From Caulobacter mirabilis (GTDB taxonomy: Bacteria; Pseudomonadota; Alphaproteobacteria; Caulobacterales; Caulobacteraceae): a stretch of DNA of 64,000 nucleotides. Each line of letters opens with the position of its first letter. Positions within the stretch are counted from its first letter, which is position 1. The notes under the pieces are model-generated. The model did no database searches. It was not told where the DNA came from and saw only the letters and a program-made list of their open reading frames with translations. This document shows positions 62,257 to 64,000 of the stretch, piece by piece. Position numbers and translations under genes: made by a program. The stretch is from contig NZ_CP024201.1 in the NCBI RefSeq assembly GCF_002749615.1, positions 3,410,001 to 3,474,000 of the forward strand. The letters run 5' to 3'.

Positions 62257-64000
62257 CTAGAAATCCTTCCTCACCGAGATGCCCACCAGCCGCGGATCCA
62301 GCGTGAACACGTTGGTGGTGTTGCCGGTCTCGTCCGGACCGGTGAAGCCGTCGGTGATCGGCGTCTCGTCGAAGATGTTCTTGACGTACACCTGAACCCT
62401 CAGGTTCTCGCCGGGATGGGCGAGGGTCGCGGACAGGTTGGCGTTGCCCCAGCTCTTCAGGCGGTCGAACTCGGTGTTGTAGACGCGCATGAAACTCTCG
62501 GACTGGCGGTAGTAGTCGCCGCGCACGGTCAGGTCCCAGCCGGCCGGAAGCTCGATCCGGTACTGAGCCCCGATGTTGAAGGTGATCTTCGGCGCGTTGG
62601 GCAGGCTGTTGCCGCTCAGGTCGGCCGAGAAGCCCCGGCCGCCGTTGGTGTCGTGCACGCCGGTCTTCGGATTGATGTACTTCAGCGGGTCGTAGATGAC
62701 CGCGCCCCACTGATCCCGGATGAAGTTCCTGGGATCGTCCCGGAACAGCCCCTCGCCGAACACCGGGCCCGGGCACAGCATCTTGATGAAGACGTTGTTG
62801 CCGCCGCCGGCGATCGCGCGTCCCAGGATGTCCTTCGGCACGATGCAGGTGGCCGGACTGGTCGGCCAGGGACGCAGGGTGATCCAGTCGGGGTCGCCCT
62901 GCGTCCGGTTCATGATGTCGATGGACTTCTCGCCGCCGGCGATGCGTGTCTTCAGCAGGCCGAGCGTGGCATCCATCCGGAAGTTCCGGGTCGGGCTCCA
63001 GGCCGTCTCGAACTCCAGGCCGTAGACCTTGGCGTTGAAGTTCTCGTTGTGCAGCGACCGGTCGATGATCTGGGTGACCTGATAGTCCTTGTAGTCGTAG
63101 TAGAAGGCCGAAGCGTTCAGCATCAGCCGCCCGCCCAGCAGGGCGTTCTTCATGCCGAGTTCGTAGGCGTTCACGAACTCCGGATCGAAGCTGGTGTCCA
63201 AGGGCGTGTAGTTGGTGGTGGACGAATCCGCCGGCCCGCGCGGGTTCGCGCCGCCGCCCTTGTAGCCTCGTGAGAACGACGCGTAGACGAGGGTGTCGTC
63301 CGTGAACGACAGGTCCGGCTTCCAGTCGACCGACAGCCGGCCGGTCCATTCGCCCCAGCGGTGGACCTCGTCGGGATAGCGGGGATAACCCTTGCCGATC
63401 GAGCCCGGGCCGGTGCCCATCAGCGTGCCGGCGGAACCCAGCAATTGGGTCGGTATGGGCGTCGTGGTCTTCTTGTCGTTGGTGTACCGCAGCCCGAAGC
63501 TCAGACGCAGATCGTCGCGAACGGTGTAGTAGCCCTCGCCGAAGACGGCCCAGGACTCCGTCTTCGCGATGTTGATGTTGCGGTAGTAGTTGTGCCCCTG
63601 GCCATCCAGCCTATCGATCGGGTTCGGATCGATGTAGGCGCATTCGTTGACGTCCTTCGCCAGGGGGCTCAGCGGCTGGCAGGTCCCGCTCCAGACCGTG
63701 CCGTTGTTGCCGATCGCCGCGATCGTGAAGGCGTTCGAGAAGACGTAGTAGTCCTCATTGGTGCTGAACTTCAGATAGTTGGCGCCGAGGTTGAAGTTGA
63801 ACGGCCCGTCGAAGCTCGAAGCGATACGGATTTCCTGAGACCACTGCTTGCTGCTCGACTTGCTGAGGTCGAGCGCCACCAGGCGGTCCAGAGTCCCGAG
63901 CTGGGGATCGACGAAGGTCCCGCCGCCGAACGGATCCGCGGTGTTTCCGCTGCAGGGACCCAGCCACACCGCAAGCTCCTTGAGCGGCGTGCGCAGCGGA
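62257..64000 (-). CDS. TonB-dependent receptor, C-terminal part (cut by window end)
   Basis: The frame is open to the last base, so the signal, plug and first strands lie beyond the window. The 580 or so visible residues are a TonB-dependent receptor barrel: SFGLRYTNDKKTTTPIP, WTGRLSVDWKPDLSFTDDTLVYASFSRGYKGGGANPRGP, NAYELGMKNALLGGRLMLNASAFYYDYKDYQVTQI and the terminal GISVRKDF. The style is that of the large receptor family in Caulobacterales and sphingomonads that import complex organic compounds. The substrate is not readable. It precedes the exported-enzyme operon in the same direction. Confidence 0.92.
   Translation of the reverse strand, partial: PLRTPLKELAVWLGPCSGNTADPFGGGTFVDPQLGTLDRLVALDLSKSSSKQWSQEIRIASSFDGPFNFNLGANYLKFSTNEDYYVFSNAFTIAAIGNNGTVWSGTCQPLSPLAKDVNECAYIDPNPIDRLDGQGHNYYRNINIAKTESWAVFGEGYYTVRDDLRLSFGLRYTNDKKTTTPIPTQLLGSAGTLMGTGPGSIGKGYPRYPDEVHRWGEWTGRLSVDWKPDLSFTDDTLVYASFSRGYKGGGANPRGPADSSTTNYTPLDTSFDPEFVNAYELGMKNALLGGRLMLNASAFYYDYKDYQVTQIIDRSLHNENFNAKVYGLEFETAWSPTRNFRMDATLGLLKTRIAGGEKSIDIMNRTQGDPDWITLRPWPTSPATCIVPKDILGRAIAGGGNNVFIKMLCPGPVFGEGLFRDDPRNFIRDQWGAVIYDPLKYINPKTGVHDTNGGRGFSADLSGNSLPNAPKITFNIGAQYRIELPAGWDLTVRGDYYRQSESFMRVYNTEFDRLKSWGNANLSATLAHPGENLRVQVYVKNIFDETPITDGFTGPDETGNTTNVFTLDPRLVGISVRKDF

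Overview
The window is 64 kb of high-GC DNA with dense, short-spaced genes, ATGA/GTGA start-stop overlaps, several Tat signal peptides, TonB-dependent receptors, FixJ/LuxR regulators and an OxyR-KatG pair. This points to an alphaproteobacterium, most likely Caulobacteraceae (Caulobacter or Phenylobacterium type). The assignment rests on gene content and style only. I found no rRNA, tRNA, CRISPR array, integrase or transposase, so the region reads as ordinary chromosome carrying a large surface and stress repertoire.

Layout. 1-2408: end of a sugar-type MFS transporter, then an acyl-CoA dehydrogenase/enoyl-CoA hydratase pair. 2471-10102: copper homeostasis. copC-copD run rightward. They converge on a leftward operon in the order anti-sigma (CnrY-like), periplasmic metal sensor (CnrX-like), ECF sigma factor (CnrH-like), multicopper oxidase copA, copB, and a CusF-like chaperone ending at a strong terminator. 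An acyltransferase and a DUF411 protein follow. 10181-11575: an unknown protein and a PAS-like/LuxR regulator.

11959-36206: two giant surface proteins transcribed divergently. Leftward is a roughly 2,470-residue autotransporter built of TIG and putative-Ig repeats. Rightward is a two-partner secretion pair, a TpsB transporter and a 4,922-residue TpsA adhesin. Each promoter side carries one copy of an 18-bp palindrome (AACYCCCA-NN-TGGGRGTT), which suggests shared control.

36302-41212: a GNAT acetyltransferase, katG and oxyR arranged divergently with an OxyR-type operator, and an alpha/beta hydrolase. 41381-48294: a dense signalling island with two PAS histidine kinases, two FixJ-type regulators, one stand-alone receiver, an AraC regulator and a second hydrolase. 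A near-palindromic box related to TCATACCAAAGTATGA recurs in front of several of these genes and in front of the distant LuxR gene. 48521-53694: a chaperone-usher-like locus whose subunits look like DUF4402 proteins. 53732-54483: a small His/Lys-rich exported peptide and an ABM-type monooxygenase.

54442-64000: a leftward run encoding a TonB-dependent receptor, an amidase, a PhoD phosphatase, a patatin lipoprotein, a small exported protein, a second exported protein, and a TonB-dependent receptor cut by the window end. I read this as an envelope-exported lipid or phosphodiester scavenging locus (inference).
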